DNA of 64,000 nt from Methanomicrobiales archaeon (GTDB lineage Archaea > Halobacteriota > Methanomicrobia > Methanomicrobiales > JACTUA01). Positions 62,471 through 64,000 of this stretch are shown piece after piece (position 1 is the first letter of the stretch; every line of letters starts with the position of its first letter). Position numbers and translations under genes: made by a program. The notes beneath the pieces are model-generated. The model was not told the DNA's origin. It ran no database searches and worked only from the letters and a program-made list of their open reading frames with translations. The DNA lies in contig JACTUA010000004.1 in assembly GCA_015660865.1 (NCBI GenBank), positions 84,111-148,110 on the forward strand, read 5' to 3'.

Positions 62471-63610
62471 TCATTCAGCCGCGCCTCCGGGGGTGCCCGG
62501 GGCCCTCATCCTCTCCCCGCTGACCCAGTCCTTCAGCCCCTCACTGTACCGTGCGGCAAAGGACCCGACGAGGGAGGTCGCGACCACGAGGATGGCCACC
62601 GTTGCGGAGATGGTCGCGGAGCCGAAGATGGCGGCGAGGGCGATGGAGAACTCGCCCCTGCCCAGGGTGTTTGCACCTATCTCGATTCCGGAGAGGGCCG
62701 ATCCGTGGAGGCCCCATCCCACGAGGATCCCGGAGGCCATCTTGCTCCCGATGGCCAGGATGCAGAGGACCGCTGCGACGATGGGCGAGAATCCCCCGGA
62801 GAAGTCGATGGTGATCCCGAAGAAGACGAAGAAGAGGACGAGGAAGACCTCCCGGAAGGGCTGGGAGAGCCGGTCGAGGGCCGCTCCGCTCGTCGCGGCG
62901 AGGGAGGAGCCGAGGATGATGGCGACGAGTGCGTCGGGGATTTTGAGCAGCTTCGCGAGGTAGGTGGAGGAGATGACCGCGGTGAAGGTGAGGAGCGACG
63001 GGAGGTCATCGGTCCGCATGAGGATGGTCTTGATGGGGCGCCGGAGAACCCTGACGATCAGGACGGTGGCGGCAAGCACGGCGGCGGTGAGAAGGATGAA
63101 GGTGAGGGGGTTTCCCGCCTGGGCAGAGAAGAGGGAGATGAGGAGGATCAGGAGCACGTCCTCGAAGACCATCATCCAGACGATGGTCTCGGCCTCGGGG
63201 AGGATGAGCCGCCGGTTCTCGACGAGTGATGAGATGGCCATCGCCGAGCTGCTGATGTAGAAGGCGGATGCGAGGATGAAGGACTCGAGGGGCCGGAACC
63301 CGAGGAGGAGGGCCGCGGCAAAGCCGATGAGGAGGTTCACGTTCAGGTCGATCACCCCCGAGAGGAGGATGGTGCGGCCCCGCTCCCTGAGTGACTTCGG
63401 GCGCATCTCCAGGCCGACGTAGAAGAGGAGGAAGATGAGGCCGAGGGAGGAGAGGTACTGGGAGTAGGCATCAGCAGGGACGATGGCAAGGCCGCTCTTC
63501 CCGATCGCAATACCTGCGATGATGTAGAAGGGGATGGGCGGGAGGGAGTACCTCTTCGAGACAAGGGCGAGGATGAGGCAGATGAAGAGGGCGAGGGCGA
63601 TCTCTTCCAT
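62471..63610 (-). CDS. Kef-type (CPA2) cation:proton antiporter membrane subunit
   Basis: 379 residues with about 12 hydrophobic helices. Typical CPA2 sequence includes PFYIIAGIAIGKSGL, LFYVGLEMRPK and the FFGITIDFSGG region; SALSGIEIGANTLGRGEFS near the C-terminal end. Probably a Na+ or K+/H+ antiporter. Its start overlaps the stop of the upstream RCK-type gene by one base, so the regulatory and membrane subunits are coupled. Confidence 0.9.
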   Translation of the reverse strand: MEEIALALFICLILALVSKRYSLPPIPFYIIAGIAIGKSGLAIVPADAYSQYLSSLGLIFLLFYVGLEMRPKSLRERGRTILLSGVIDLNVNLLIGFAAALLLGFRPLESFILASAFYISSSAMAISSLVENRRLILPEAETIVWMMVFEDVLLILLISLFSAQAGNPLTFILLTAAVLAATVLIVRVLRRPIKTILMRTDDLPSLLTFTAVISSTYLAKLLKIPDALVAIILGSSLAATSGAALDRLSQPFREVFLVLFFVFFGITIDFSGGFSPIVAAVLCILAIGSKMASGILVGWGLHGSALSGIEIGANTLGRGEFSIALAAIFGSATISATVAILVVATSLVGSFAARYSEGLKDWVSGERMRAPGTPGGAAE

Positions 63611-64000
63611 CAGTTCCCCAGGATCTGGTGCTCGAACTCTTCCAGCTGGTCGGTGTCCCCGATGGCGACCACGATGTCCCCGTCCTCGAAGGTGAAGGAG
63701 GGCAGGGGGTTGATGATGTTCTTCCCCTTCCGGGAGACGGCGACGACCGTCGCACCGGTCTTCGTCCGCACCTGGAGCTCGGCGATGGATCTCCCTGCAA
63801 GGTGCTTCTTGATGACATAGGTGTGGACCCGGATGCGGAGGTCCGAGAGGGCGGAGAACGCGATCTCGACCGCCTCCTTCTCTGCCTCGATGATCGCCCC
63901 CGAGAGGAGGCTCCCCAGCCTCCTCGCCTCTGCAGCGGTGAGCTCGGCCGCGGAGGGGGCGCCCTTGCCCTTCTCAAGGACATAGAGCTGGAACTTGCGC
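63610..64000 (-). CDS. TrkA-C (RCK) regulatory protein of the antiporter (partial)
   Basis: The visible 129 C-terminal residues run off the right edge. A helical part rich in Glu/Ala (AELTAAEARRLGSLLSG) is followed by a complete TrkA-C domain (KKHLAGRSIAELQVRTKTGATVVAVSRKGK ending FEDGDIVVAIGDTDQLEEFE, written here as landmarks of one domain). TrkA-C domains bind ligands that gate K+ channels and CPA2 antiporters. The stop overlaps the antiporter ATG. Confidence 0.88.
   Translation of the reverse strand, partial: RKFQLYVLEKGKGAPSAAELTAAEARRLGSLLSGAIIEAEKEAVEIAFSALSDLRIRVHTYVIKKHLAGRSIAELQVRTKTGATVVAVSRKGKNIINPLPSFTFEDGDIVVAIGDTDQLEEFEHQILGN

Noticed and set aside
1-64000. CRISPR arrays and insertion sequences
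   Set aside because: No regularly spaced identical repeats with unique spacers and no transposase with terminal inverted repeats were seen anywhere in the window.

Overview
The window is chromosomal DNA of a high-G+C methanogenic archaeon, most likely of the order Methanomicrobiales. The indicators are O-phosphoseryl-tRNA synthetase (sepS), archaeal/eukaryotic-type informational genes (aRF1, EF-2 with its diphthamide loop, S12, S7, thermosome, RPA, deoxyhypusine synthase, TiaS, Taw1), QueD/QueE for the archaeosine precursor, a ferredoxin-dependent 2-oxoacid oxidoreductase, and DUF3821/PEGA-type surface proteins. Promoters look archaeal: TATA boxes about 25-30 bp ahead of starts, and many near-leaderless mRNAs. 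I see no rRNA, tRNA, CRISPR array or insertion sequence.

Layout. 1-13.4 kb: tail of a probable sensor kinase, a glutaredoxin-thioredoxin reductase fusion, aldehyde ferredoxin oxidoreductase, a transglutaminase-like protein, truA and a PHP protein, a dihydropteroate-synthase-like protein, JAMM protease with FAD synthase ribL, and an overlapping exonuclease-helicase-NTPase operon resembling bacterial MrfB/MrfA. 13.4-19.8 kb: one complete tryptophan operon trpEGDCFBA, read on the minus strand from a promoter flanked by a TGTAC/GTACA dyad. 20-25.4 kb: a minus-strand translation operon prf1-argS-taw1-sepS. 25.5-27.9 kb: queD-queE-nudix-lipoprotein hydrolase.

28.0-31.3 kb is a conspicuously A+T-rich island: a Mig/EndoIII-type mismatch glycosylase, a C5-cytosine methyltransferase and a type II restriction enzyme. 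This is the best candidate for an unusual system, a restriction-modification unit carrying its own repair enzyme for deaminated 5-methylcytosine. It abuts the rpsL-rpsG-fusA operon (31.4-34.9 kb), whose leader has a strong TATA box, a 15-codon ORF and a perfect hairpin.

35-42.5 kb: flavodoxin, two exported proteins, a DUF2124 protein, then a cation-transport cluster. This comprises a four-gene operon (Nramp-related transporter, small membrane protein, MgtE-N/CBS protein without a membrane domain, CDF-like protein) divergent from a CorA-like transporter. 42.5-45.4 kb: a four-subunit 2-oxoacid:ferredoxin oxidoreductase. 45.5 kb: a small winged-helix regulator with two abutting 21-bp operator dyads at its own start. 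46-55.4 kb: thermosome, XRE-type regulator, tiaS, dys-pyrF, a zinc-ribbon protein with cbiZ, and an RPA operon. 55.4-64 kb: PEBP protein, DUF3821 surface protein, a lone tyrosine recombinase, a 761-residue HEAT-repeat protein followed by four copies of a short repeat, a DUF45 metallopeptidase with wrbA, and a CPA2 antiporter with its TrkA-C/RCK partner running off the right edge.
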